Part shown: piece by piece, positions 1-9,536 of the stretch | How positions within the stretch are numbered: the first letter of the stretch is position 1 | Layout: every line of letters begins with the position of its first letter | Source: Moritella dasanensis ArB 0140 | Lineage (GTDB): Bacteria > Pseudomonadota > Gammaproteobacteria > Enterobacterales > Moritellaceae | DNA length: 64,000 nt | NCBI RefSeq assembly: GCF_000276805.1 | Contig: NZ_AKXQ01000018.1 | Coordinates: 1-64,000 of the forward strand | Direction of reading: 5' to 3' | Program-made: the position numbers and the translations under genes | The notes under the pieces: generated by a model | The model's input: the letters and a program-made list of their open reading frames with translations, nothing else | Database searches by the model: none | What the model was told of the DNA's origin: nothing

Positions 1-11
1 AATTAGAATTA

Positions 12-40
12 GCCGATATCGTGATGATATCGGCTTTTTT
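12..40 (+). terminator. Intrinsic terminator of an upstream gene
   Basis: A perfect 9-bp stem (GCCGATATC / GATATCGGC) with a short loop is followed by six T. It probably ends a plus-strand gene lying before the window. Confidence 0.85.
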
Positions 41-153
41 GTGTCTGAAATTTAGGAAGCGGTATGATGATGGGCGGTTTAGATGAGAGTTATCATTAAA
101 AATAGAGCGTTAAGTCGTGATTAACGCTCGCGTTACCGACGTGACAGCCAATA

Positions 154-179
154 AAAAACCAGCCTACGGCTGGTTTTTT
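154..179. terminator. Bidirectional intrinsic terminator
   Basis: AAAAAACCAGCC and GGCTGGTTTTTT form a 12-bp stem around the loop TAC. A-run and T-run flank it on both sides, so it could work in either direction. The region 1-361 has no convincing gene. It holds this hairpin, the one at 12-40 and a weaker AAAAACCA/TGGTTTTT hairpin at 278-298, so recCBD starts behind a well-insulated boundary. Confidence 0.8.
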
Positions 180-361
180 GGTATTTGGGGCATGCCTTTT
201 TTCGTTTAAATTATACTGGCCGTTAATATCGACGCTTTTAGTTTCATCTTCGGCATCGGTTTTCATATTTCTGTCGCAAAAACCAACATGTGGTTTTTTC
301 TACATTGCATAGTTAGTTCCTATGCTCCACAATTCCAATAGGTTATTAGTCTGGAGTTACC

Positions 362-3300
362 GTGTTTAATCTTTATCATTCGAATCAGTTAGATATTTTA
401 AAAGAGTTAATGGCTCACTTTATTGCTAAAGATCCACTTGCCGATCCTTTTGTCGAGGAGCAAGTTCTAGTACAAAGTCCAGGTATGGCGCAATGGGTGA
501 AAATGGAATTGGCGAAGTCGATGGGGATATCAGCTAATATAACGTTTCCATTACCTGCTTCTTTTATTTGGAAAATGTTCCAAAAGGTATTACCTAATAT
601 TCCAGATCAAAGTGCCTTTAATAAAGAGGCTATGTCTTGGAAGTTAATGTTAATACTGCCTGAGTTATTAGCGCTTCCTGAATTTGAATCATTAAAGCAT
701 TATCTAGCGGATGATCAAGATGACTACCGTCTATTTCAACTTTGCCAAAAAATATCAGATACCTTTGATCAATACCTCGTTTATCGACCAAAATGGATTG
801 CAGGATGGGAAAGTGGCGACAATGAATATGCAGATACGCATCCTTGGCAGCCTCTGCTATGGCGTGAGTTAGTCGCTAAAACAGCAGAGCTGGGTCAGTC
901 TCACTATCACCGTGCTAATTTATATAATGAATTTATAACATGCCTTAATAGTCCGAGTTTTGATGCGAAACTGCTACCAGAACGTATCTTTGTATTTGGG
1001 GTATCGGCATTACCACCACGTTATTTAGATGCGTTACAAGCTCTGGGTATGCACACCGAAATACACTTTATGTTATCAAACCCTTGTCGATTATATTGGG
1101 GTGACCTGATCGACCCTAAATGGTTGTTAAAACAACGTACTATGGTTAACCATAATAATGAAACACTGGGCATGAGTGATAAGGTCAGCGCTAACGATGA
1201 GCAAACAGTTCGCGCACTCTTTGATGAAGATGACGCATTTAAAGTCGGTAATCCACTATTAGCGTCTATGGGTAAACTTGGTCGCGATAATTTAGCCCTG
1301 TTGACGGGTTTTGGCTGTCAAGAATTGGATGTTTTTATTGAACCGACTGACGATGGTTTACTAGCAAGTATTCAGCGCGATATTTTAGATTTAGCGGATC
1401 GTAGTATGGCCGAGTTTAATGTTTCGCAACAAGATATTGATAGCCGCGATAGCAGTTATAAACTCACGATTAACCCTTCTGATTCGTCACTTGAGTTACA
1501 TAGCTGCCACAGCCCAATGCGGGAAGTGGAAGTACTGCACAATAACTTACTCACTATGTTTTCGGACAATCCAGATCTCAATCCTCGAGATGTGGTTATC
1601 ATGATGCCTGATGTAAATGGCTATAGTCCTTATATTCAAGCGGTGTTTGGCGCGATGGACCGTTATGATGAACGCTATATTCCATTTTCTATCTCCGATA
1701 GTGGTGCCCAGTATGATAATCCAATCTTACTGAGTTTTTTACAATTACTGGCACTGCCTTTATCTCGTTGCAATGTATCTGAGTTGTTGTCTCTACTTGA
1801 GGTTCCTGCAGTACTGGCACGTTTTGCTATTACGCCTGATGAGTTTAACCGTTTACGTCAGTGGATTGACGAGTCTGGTATTCGTTGGGGCTTAGATGAA
1901 AACGATGCAACCCGTTTTGACTTACCTGGAATGAAACAGAATACCTGGTTATTTGGCTTACATCGTATGTTGTTGGGTTACGCTTATGGCGGTGATGATA
2001 TTTATCAAGGCATATTACCCTATCAAGAAGTACAGGGGATTGAAGCTGAGTTACTGGGAAAATTAGCCCAGTTTATTGAATCGTTATTAGATAGCCTAGC
2101 ATCATTGCAAGATCCGAAATTAATTACTGATTGGATAAAGTTAGGTAATACTCTCATTGATAGCTTCTACAAAATCGATGTGGATGATGAACAATCAATA
2201 AAAATGATCCGAGATGCTTTTTCGCATTTAGATGAGCAATTGAAAAGTGCCAGTTACGATAAAGTCATTACGCCGTTAGTATTACGTGATTATTTAAATA
2301 ATGTGCTTTCACAAATTGGTTCTAGTCAAAAATTCCTGGCTGGGCAAGTTAACTTCTGTACCTTAATGCCAATGCGATCAATACCGTTTAAAGTGATTTG
2401 TTTACTGGGCATGAATGATGGTGTTTATCCACGTTCAATTCCGCCGATGGGCTTTGATTTAATGGCGAATGATCATAAACAAGGCGATCGTAGCCGCCGT
2501 GATGATGACCGTTATTTATTTTTGGAAGCGCTGATTTCAGCTCAAACTAAGCTATATATCAGTTATATAGGCAGTAGCATTCGTGATAAGAGCGAGCGTT
2601 TACCATCTGTATTGATCACTGAATTGTTGCAGTATTGCCAACAAAGTTTTTGTCTTACCAATGACGAGGGTTTGTCACCAGATGAATCGGCAGCACGCTT
2701 ACTCACACATTTAATTCAGCATCATGCATTACAGCCTTTTGATGCTCGCTATTTTAACCCTGAAGCGCCTTGTTCTTTTGCCAGAGAATGGTTGCCTGCG
2801 TTAGCGCCTGCTGAAGAGATCAGACAATTTCTTACAGAGCCTTTACCTGCGTTAATTTCCAATGATGATATGCAAGAGATCGAGTTGGCGGAACTGTCAC
2901 GTTTTTACCGCCACCCGACCAAATATTTCTTTAATCGCCGCTTAAAAGTTTATTTTAATCAGGCAAGTCTTGATGTGCTTGATGACGAACCATTCGATGT
3001 TGATAATTTAGAGAAATATCATCTTAAAGCGCAACTATTAGAAACTGAACTTATGGGCGGTGATATTAATCAGGTTACTGACCGTTTGGTTGCCTCTGGT
3101 AGTTTACCGCTAGGTCGATTTGGACAGATATCGTTGGACAAAGAAGTCAGTACGGTTAATCAATTAGCCCAAGTCTTAATGCCGTTATTAACCAACAGCA
3201 ACGAGGATATCGAGGTTGACATACCTTTGGTTTCAGGGCGTTTAGTGGGTTGGTTAAAGCAAATATATAACGGTGGTTTAGTTCGACATAAGCCAAGTGG

Positions 3301-3754
3301 ATTTAATGGTAAAGATTATCTACAAGTTTGGTTAGAGCATTTATGTTTCTGTATTAGCGTTAAACAGCCGATGGCCACAACGCTTGTGCACTTAACGGCG
3401 GGTAAACCTGTTGTACAACGACTTAAAGTGATAGAGCAATCTCGTGCGAGAGAATTACTGTTCCAATTACTTGAAGTCTATAACGACGGCTGCTGTCAGC
3501 CTTTAGCGTTATTCCCTAAAACAGGTTGGGTTTGGGCAAAAACTAAATGTACAAACGCAGACCCCGATGATTATAAATTAAGAGCTGAAGCATTGTTGAA
3601 TTTTGAAGGAGGTTATAACCGCATGGGTGAAAATGCCGATGATTATCTGCAGCGCAGCTTTCCACGCTTAAATGATGAGGTATATCAGTTAATGTCTGGA
3701 TTCTCTGAATCGGTGTTATTTCCAATATTTGAATACCTAGAGGATGTTGAATAA
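362..3754 (+). CDS. recC: Exodeoxyribonuclease V gamma subunit RecC
   Basis: RecC is the Chi-recognition and strand-splitting subunit of RecBCD, the helicase-nuclease that processes double-strand ends for RecA recombination. The product is 1130 aa (E. coli 1122) and runs from a typical RecC N-terminus (MFNLYHSNQLDILKELM) through an inactive helicase-like core. A GTG start is chosen because GGAG lies about 6 bases upstream. The stop overlaps the recB ATG by one base (TAATG), which indicates translational coupling. In E. coli ptrA separates recC from recB; here it does not. Confidence 0.96.
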   Translation: MFNLYHSNQLDILKELMAHFIAKDPLADPFVEEQVLVQSPGMAQWVKMELAKSMGISANITFPLPASFIWKMFQKVLPNIPDQSAFNKEAMSWKLMLILPELLALPEFESLKHYLADDQDDYRLFQLCQKISDTFDQYLVYRPKWIAGWESGDNEYADTHPWQPLLWRELVAKTAELGQSHYHRANLYNEFITCLNSPSFDAKLLPERIFVFGVSALPPRYLDALQALGMHTEIHFMLSNPCRLYWGDLIDPKWLLKQRTMVNHNNETLGMSDKVSANDEQTVRALFDEDDAFKVGNPLLASMGKLGRDNLALLTGFGCQELDVFIEPTDDGLLASIQRDILDLADRSMAEFNVSQQDIDSRDSSYKLTINPSDSSLELHSCHSPMREVEVLHNNLLTMFSDNPDLNPRDVVIMMPDVNGYSPYIQAVFGAMDRYDERYIPFSISDSGAQYDNPILLSFLQLLALPLSRCNVSELLSLLEVPAVLARFAITPDEFNRLRQWIDESGIRWGLDENDATRFDLPGMKQNTWLFGLHRMLLGYAYGGDDIYQGILPYQEVQGIEAELLGKLAQFIESLLDSLASLQDPKLITDWIKLGNTLIDSFYKIDVDDEQSIKMIRDAFSHLDEQLKSASYDKVITPLVLRDYLNNVLSQIGSSQKFLAGQVNFCTLMPMRSIPFKVICLLGMNDGVYPRSIPPMGFDLMANDHKQGDRSRRDDDRYLFLEALISAQTKLYISYIGSSIRDKSERLPSVLITELLQYCQQSFCLTNDEGLSPDESAARLLTHLIQHHALQPFDARYFNPEAPCSFAREWLPALAPAEEIRQFLTEPLPALISNDDMQEIELAELSRFYRHPTKYFFNRRLKVYFNQASLDVLDDEPFDVDNLEKYHLKAQLLETELMGGDINQVTDRLVASGSLPLGRFGQISLDKEVSTVNQLAQVLMPLLTNSNEDIEVDIPLVSGRLVGWLKQIYNGGLVRHKPSGFNGKDYLQVWLEHLCFCISVKQPMATTLVHLTAGKPVVQRLKVIEQSRARELLFQLLEVYNDGCCQPLALFPKTGWVWAKTKCTNADPDDYKLRAEALLNFEGGYNRMGENADDYLQRSFPRLNDEVYQLMSGFSESVLFPIFEYLEDVE

Positions 3755-6700
3755 TGGCTGACGTAAATATCCTTAATGCGATGACGTTTCCGCTCTATGG
3801 AGAACGTCTAATTGAAGCATCTGCTGGTACAGGTAAAACATTTACCATTGCCAGTTTATATTTACGTTTGTTATTAGGGCATGGCGGTGACAATGCTTAT
3901 CAAAAAGACGAACAAATCCAAGCGTTAAGTGTAGACCAAATATTGGTAGTCACATTTACCGAGGCGGCAACGGCAGAGTTACGCGATCGTATTCGCGCGC
4001 GTATTCACCAAGCTCGGATAGCTTTTAGTATTGGTTACAGTGTAGACCCGGTGATCAGCTTATTATTGGCTGATACGAATGAGCGGGATTACGGGCGTTG
4101 TGCTAAATCATTATTAGCCGCCGAACGACAGATGGACGAAGCCGCTATTTATACCATTCATGGTTTCTGCCAGCGTATGTTGAAGCAAAATGCATTTGAG
4201 TCAGGTACATTATTTGAAAGTGAATTTATTACTGACGAATCGCAATTAAAGTTTAACGCAGTTGCCGATTTCTGGCGTAGCCATTTTTATCGTTATAAAG
4301 ATGGCATGATCGATATGGTTCATAGCTTTTGGTCGTCGCCACAAGCGTTGTTGCGAGAGATTTCTGGGTACTTATCGAATACTGATATTGAGTTTATTGC
4401 CAAAACAGGTTGTGATGATATTGAGGGCAATTACGATAAATTAACCTTATCTATCCAGCAGGTTAAAGACGCCTGGTTTGAAAACGTTAACGACCTGTGT
4501 GAATTAATTCAAGCCGGTAATTTAAACGGTAATAGTTATCGTCCGGCGAGTGTATCTAAGTGGTTGAACGAAATGCTGACTTGGTCGCAATCTACAACCA
4601 AGCAAAATGATTTACCTGATAGTATCGTCAAATTTGCGCAACATGCTTTAACTGCTAAAACGAAAAAGGGAAAACAATCGCCAGAGCATTCCGTGTTCAG
4701 TGATATTGAAGCCTTATTAGAACAGCCATTATCACTTAAAGATGGCTTTATTGTTAAAGCGGTAGAGTACGTTCGTGCCCGTGTGATGAAAACCAAAAAT
4801 CAATCACAGCTATTATCTTTTGATGATTTGTTATCTGGATTATCAGACGCTTTAGTAGGCGAGCAAGCATTGAATCTAGCTGAGTGTATTCGTAATCAGT
4901 ACCCCGTTGCTATGATTGATGAATTCCAAGATACCGATCAACAACAATACGATATCTTTAACACTATCTACGGCAAGCAAGATGATGCTGGTTTGTTCAT
5001 GATCGGCGATCCGAAACAAGCGATTTATAGTTTCCGTGGCGCTGATATTTTTACTTACATGCAAGCCCGTGAAAATGTTGCTGCTCACTATACCTTAGCT
5101 AAAAACTGGCGGTCTTCGAATTCGATGGTTAGTGCGGTTAACCGTGTATTTGAACATGCTCATAAACCGTTTATCTATGAAGACAGTATTAGTTTCCAAC
5201 CTGTTGCATCACAGGGCAAAAGTAAACCTTTGTTATTAAATGGTAATGAACCTGCGGCGCTACAACTGTGGTTACATGAAGAAGAAGATCAAAAGAATAT
5301 AACCAAAGGTCGATATCAACAAATATATGCGAAGGCGACAGCTAATCAAATTGCGACCCTATTAACAGATGCCCAGCAAGGTAACGCAATGCTATCCGGT
5401 CGGCCTGTTAAAGCGGGTGATATTGCTATCTTAGTACGAACGGGTGCAGAAGCTAGATTAGTACGTGATCAACTTGATGCCTTGTCTATACCTAGTGTTT
5501 ATATGTCCAATCGTGAAAGTGTATTTGCTACCCGTGAAGCCCGCGAGTTGTATCATATTTTCGCCGCCATTTTGAATCCTGAAGACGAAGGGCTATTACG
5601 CGCGGCATTAGCGACGTCTATTTTTGAGAAACCTGCGATTGAGTTAGACCAACTGAGTAATGATGAAAAGGTCTGGGAACAAACCGTTGCGGAGTTTAAG
5701 CAATACCAAAATACTCTGCAGTGGCAAGGATTCTTACCGGCATTAAGATTATTACTCAATCATCAAAACATTGCCGCTATTATGTTGTCTGGTCAAGGTG
5801 GCGATCGACGTTTAACAGATGTGCTGCATCTTGGTGAATTACTACAAGAAGCAAGCTTAGAGTTAGACGGTGAATATAGTTTGTTCCGTTGGTTTGGTGA
5901 AAAAATTGAAAATCCCAATAGTGATGCTCAAGAGCAATTGGTGCGTTTAGAAAGTGAAGCGGATTTAGTACAAGTCGTCACTATCCATAAATCAAAAGGG
6001 TTGGAATATAACTTAGTCTTCCTACCGTTTATTTGTGCAACAAGGCAAGCCTCTACGCCACTTTATCATCAAGATGGTCATACTTATGTGCATTTGGATT
6101 TGGATGATGAAGAAGCGTTAGAGACAGCGAAGGAACAAGCAGACCAAGAGCGCCTTGCCGAAGATTTACGTTTGTTATACGTGGCATTAACGCGCGGTGT
6201 TTATGCGACGTGGTTAGGTTTAGGTGCTGTAAAAATGGGTAACTCCCATAACAAAATGCACTTAAATGCGATGGGCTATTTATTGCAGCAACGCGAAGAG
6301 TGCAAAGACAGTGACTTTAAAACCTGTGTTGAAAAAATGGCAGCGCTGCAGACATGTGTTGATGTAGTACCTCCCCCGTTACAGGCGGTTGCTGCTTATC
6401 AACCGATAGCGACGCCGCCAGTGGTTTATCAAGCTAAGAAGATGATAAACCCCATCAGTAAGAATTGGTGGGTAACGAGTTATTCAGCCTTATCTCGCCA
6501 TAGCCATGGTAATCGACATTCGAGTTATGATGCCTCGCTTGAACTTCCTGGATTCGATGCCGAAGTAAATACTGAAAAAGACCAAGATCAAGAAATCAGC
6601 TGGGATATTTTTAGTTTCCCGCGTGGTGCTGCGGCCGGTACTTTATTACATACTGTTTTTGAGCACATAGATTTTGCTAATGTTGATGAAGCGATGTTAA

Positions 6701-7323
6701 CAGAGCAAATATTACAGCTGCTAGAACGTGAAGGTTATGATTTAGCTTGGTTACCAGTGTTACTTGAATTGGTTAATCAAGTGCTGGATTGTTCACTGCA
6801 GGATGGCTTTAGCTTACGTCAATTAACGCCAACCGATAAAAAAGTGGAAATGGAATTCTTCATGCCGATTTCATCGCTTAATTGTGATGATTTAAATGCC
6901 TTAATAAAGCAGCATGATAGCCTTTCTCTGGAGGCCGGCGAGCTTGATTTTCAACAAGTCAGTGGCATGCTAAAAGGTTTTATCGATTTGGTATTTGTCT
7001 ATCAAGGGCGTTATTACGTGCTGGATTATAAATCGAATCATTTGGGTGATAGCCAAGCGGATTATACTGTTGATGCTATTAATCAGGTGATGGTTGAACA
7101 CCGCTATGAACTGCAATACCAGCTGTATACCTTAGCCTTACACCGGTTCTTACGTTCACGTATTCCAGATTATAGCTACGAGCAACATTTTGGTGGAGTG
7201 TACTATTTATTCTTACGTGGAATGCAGGTCGAAACGGCTGAGCAGTACGGTGTATTCTTTACCAAACCATCACTCGATTTTGTAATGCAGCTCGATGACT
7301 TATTTTTAGGAGAACTGGCATAA
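3754..7323 (+). CDS. recB: Exodeoxyribonuclease V beta subunit RecB
   Basis: RecB is the 3'-5' SF1 helicase and the only nuclease of RecBCD. The 1189-aa product (E. coli 1180) has a Walker A motif EASAGTGKT near residue 20, a DEFQDTD helicase motif II, VVTIHKSKGLEY and RLLYVALTR helicase motifs, and a C-terminal nuclease domain. The nuclease metal ligands are visible: the His in GTLLHTVFEH, the Asp in GFIDLVF, and the Asp and Lys in LDYKSN. It starts inside the recC stop codon and ends overlapping the recD start, so the three subunits are probably made in fixed ratio. Confidence 0.97.
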   Translation: MADVNILNAMTFPLYGERLIEASAGTGKTFTIASLYLRLLLGHGGDNAYQKDEQIQALSVDQILVVTFTEAATAELRDRIRARIHQARIAFSIGYSVDPVISLLLADTNERDYGRCAKSLLAAERQMDEAAIYTIHGFCQRMLKQNAFESGTLFESEFITDESQLKFNAVADFWRSHFYRYKDGMIDMVHSFWSSPQALLREISGYLSNTDIEFIAKTGCDDIEGNYDKLTLSIQQVKDAWFENVNDLCELIQAGNLNGNSYRPASVSKWLNEMLTWSQSTTKQNDLPDSIVKFAQHALTAKTKKGKQSPEHSVFSDIEALLEQPLSLKDGFIVKAVEYVRARVMKTKNQSQLLSFDDLLSGLSDALVGEQALNLAECIRNQYPVAMIDEFQDTDQQQYDIFNTIYGKQDDAGLFMIGDPKQAIYSFRGADIFTYMQARENVAAHYTLAKNWRSSNSMVSAVNRVFEHAHKPFIYEDSISFQPVASQGKSKPLLLNGNEPAALQLWLHEEEDQKNITKGRYQQIYAKATANQIATLLTDAQQGNAMLSGRPVKAGDIAILVRTGAEARLVRDQLDALSIPSVYMSNRESVFATREARELYHIFAAILNPEDEGLLRAALATSIFEKPAIELDQLSNDEKVWEQTVAEFKQYQNTLQWQGFLPALRLLLNHQNIAAIMLSGQGGDRRLTDVLHLGELLQEASLELDGEYSLFRWFGEKIENPNSDAQEQLVRLESEADLVQVVTIHKSKGLEYNLVFLPFICATRQASTPLYHQDGHTYVHLDLDDEEALETAKEQADQERLAEDLRLLYVALTRGVYATWLGLGAVKMGNSHNKMHLNAMGYLLQQREECKDSDFKTCVEKMAALQTCVDVVPPPLQAVAAYQPIATPPVVYQAKKMINPISKNWWVTSYSALSRHSHGNRHSSYDASLELPGFDAEVNTEKDQDQEISWDIFSFPRGAAAGTLLHTVFEHIDFANVDEAMLTEQILQLLEREGYDLAWLPVLLELVNQVLDCSLQDGFSLRQLTPTDKKVEMEFFMPISSLNCDDLNALIKQHDSLSLEAGELDFQQVSGMLKGFIDLVFVYQGRYYVLDYKSNHLGDSQADYTVDAINQVMVEHRYELQYQLYTLALHRFLRSRIPDYSYEQHFGGVYYLFLRGMQVETAEQYGVFFTKPSLDFVMQLDDLFLGELA

Positions 7324-9350
7324 TGAGTGTACTTCATTGCCTTAAAGAATTAGCAAACGAAAATCATATTCGTCAGTTGGATTACCAGTTTGCCCGTTTT
7401 ATCAGTAACTATGAGTCCGATCCTGCGATCATTTTATTAGCTTGTTTAACCAGTTATCAATTGGGTAAAGGCCATGTCTGTATTGATTTAAAAAACATAG
7501 ACACGAATGCGTTATTTGATTTGAATTTAACTCGCTCACACCTATTATTGGCAGAAGTACCGAGTCGTAGTAATGCTTGGCCGACATTATTAGCCAATTC
7601 AGTTGTGGTTGGCGAGTCTGCGCCACTGCAGTTCGTCATCGATGCTAATAAACTCTATTTACAACGCTACTGGGCTTACGAGTTACAAGTGGCGAAGCAA
7701 TTAAAAGACCTTGCTAAGCAAAGTCAACAACCGGATTTGAGTATCAGTCTTAATCGTTTATTTAAGCGTGATTATGGTTTTCTATTTCCTATTCTTGCTA
7801 AAGAGCGTGAAGCGAACTTTAGTGCACAATCATTCGTGGCAAAATATCTCGATGTGGTAAAGAAAGGCCGTATCAGTTGGCAGGATGTGGAACAGGTATT
7901 ATTAACAGCTAAAAATGCCCAAGAGCTACATGCATTGGATAGTTTGATCCCTGAAGCATATTGCTTAAATTGGCAGAAATTGTCGGTAGCGGTTGCAGCC
8001 ACTCGCCACTTTTCGGTGATATCAGGTGGGCCGGGCACCGGTAAAACAACTACTGTAACTAAGTTATTAGCGTTATTAATCGAACAAGGATTATTAGCCC
8101 AGCAAGCGTTAACGATTAAATTGGTGGCGCCAACAGGTAAAGCGGCAGCACGTCTAACTGAATCGATTGCTGGAGCGAAAGGTAAACTTGATTTACAGGT
8201 TAGCGTTGCGGATTTAATCCCAGAGCAAGCTGGGACGATACACAGATTATTAGGGGTGATCCCCAATCGACAAGCATTTCGTCATAACAAAGATAATCCC
8301 TTACATCTTGATGTATTGGTGGTTGATGAAGCATCGATGGTCGACTTACCCTTGATGGCAAAATTATTAGCAGCATTACCACCGCACGCCCGCTTGATAT
8401 TATTGGGTGACAAAGACCAGCTCGCCTCGGTAGAAGCGGGGTCGGTTTTAGCGGATATCTGTGCTTATGCCGACTCGGGTTATTCAACTGGTCAAGCAAA
8501 TTGGTTATCGAAGATCACTGATTATGAATTGACTCAGTATCAAGCCACAGATGCGAGCGCAATTTATGACAGCTTATGTTTATTACGTAAGAGTTACCGT
8601 TTTGATGCAGACTCTGGTATAGGCTGTTTAGCGGGGGCGGTAAATAAAGGCGATTTGAATGAGTTTGATCGGGTTTGGGAAAATAACCATGATGATATTC
8701 ACTTACACCCTTTATCAACTGAAACTTACGATGCGTTAATTACGATGGCGCAGCAAGGTTATCAGGATTATCTAGCCAAGATTGTGATATCTCCGAGTGA
8801 AGAACAAGCTAAATCGATCTTACGTAGCTTTAATGATTTTCAAATTTTAACCGCGATCCGAGAAGGTGACTTTGGTGTACATGGCTTAAATCAACGGATT
8901 GAAAAGGCATTGCAATCTGCGCGTAAGATCCGGAAAAATAAATCTGAATGGTATGCGGGCAGACCAATCATGATCACCAATAATGATCATGGCCTTGGTT
9001 TATATAATGGTGATATCGGTATTTGTATGCAAGATACAGACGAGCGTATGCGGGTTTATTTTGAAATGGCGGATGGTAATGTGCAATCTTTCCTACCGAG
9101 TCGACTGCCTCCACACCAAACTGTCTTTGCGATGACTATCCATAAGTCGCAAGGGTCTGAATTTAGACATACGGTCATGATACTGCCAAATCGTTTTAAT
9201 CCGGTTCTGACAAGAGAGCTGGTTTATACGGGAATTACCCGTGCAAAAGAGCAGTTAGATATATTTACTAACGTCACCGTGATGAAAAAAGCGATTAAAT
9301 TGCGTACCGAAAGGGTGAGTGGATTAATGGCGTTACTCAATCAAGATTGA
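7323..9350 (+). CDS. recD: Exodeoxyribonuclease V alpha subunit RecD
   Basis: RecD is the 5'-3' SF1B helicase motor of RecBCD. Visible motifs are Walker A GGPGTGKTTT (around residue 238), VVDEASMVDL (motif II), LLGDKDQLASVEAG (motif III) and the C-terminal MTIHKSQGSEF and YTGITRAK. At 675 aa it is longer than the 608-aa E. coli protein, with extra residues spread over the N-terminal and middle regions. It is coupled to recB by a TAATG overlap and is the last gene of the operon. Confidence 0.95.
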   Translation: MSVLHCLKELANENHIRQLDYQFARFISNYESDPAIILLACLTSYQLGKGHVCIDLKNIDTNALFDLNLTRSHLLLAEVPSRSNAWPTLLANSVVVGESAPLQFVIDANKLYLQRYWAYELQVAKQLKDLAKQSQQPDLSISLNRLFKRDYGFLFPILAKEREANFSAQSFVAKYLDVVKKGRISWQDVEQVLLTAKNAQELHALDSLIPEAYCLNWQKLSVAVAATRHFSVISGGPGTGKTTTVTKLLALLIEQGLLAQQALTIKLVAPTGKAAARLTESIAGAKGKLDLQVSVADLIPEQAGTIHRLLGVIPNRQAFRHNKDNPLHLDVLVVDEASMVDLPLMAKLLAALPPHARLILLGDKDQLASVEAGSVLADICAYADSGYSTGQANWLSKITDYELTQYQATDASAIYDSLCLLRKSYRFDADSGIGCLAGAVNKGDLNEFDRVWENNHDDIHLHPLSTETYDALITMAQQGYQDYLAKIVISPSEEQAKSILRSFNDFQILTAIREGDFGVHGLNQRIEKALQSARKIRKNKSEWYAGRPIMITNNDHGLGLYNGDIGICMQDTDERMRVYFEMADGNVQSFLPSRLPPHQTVFAMTIHKSQGSEFRHTVMILPNRFNPVLTRELVYTGITRAKEQLDIFTNVTVMKKAIKLRTERVSGLMALLNQD

Positions 9351-9433
9351 TGAATCGGAGATTTAGCCCCTAGATTATCGTTTATCCTAAAAAGGCTGTG
9401 CTTTGTTATCGATATTGCAAATATACACTTTAA

Positions 9434-9455
9434 AAGTTGGAGTTTGATCACATTT
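9434..9455 (+). promoter_or_regulatory. Candidate CRP-cAMP site
   Basis: The right half, GATCACATTT, is perfect. By eye 16 of 22 bases agree with the CRP consensus. The site lies about 80-100 bases upstream of a symporter start, where catabolite control would make sense. The left half is weak, so this is only a candidate. Confidence 0.35.
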
Positions 9456-9536
9456 ATGGCTTAGTTGTTGTGTTATCTTCGCCGCGATTTTCGTTGACAT
9501 ATAATATATCGCTTAAAGCCTTATTTGGAGAGTGTT

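Noticed and set aside
7772..8266. 164-codon open frame opposite recD
   Set aside because: Antisense shadow of a well-supported helicase gene, with no ribosome binding site.
9494..9505. TTGACATATAAT as a promoter before the symporter
   Set aside because: The two hexamers are directly adjacent with no 16-18-bp spacer, so they cannot act as one promoter.
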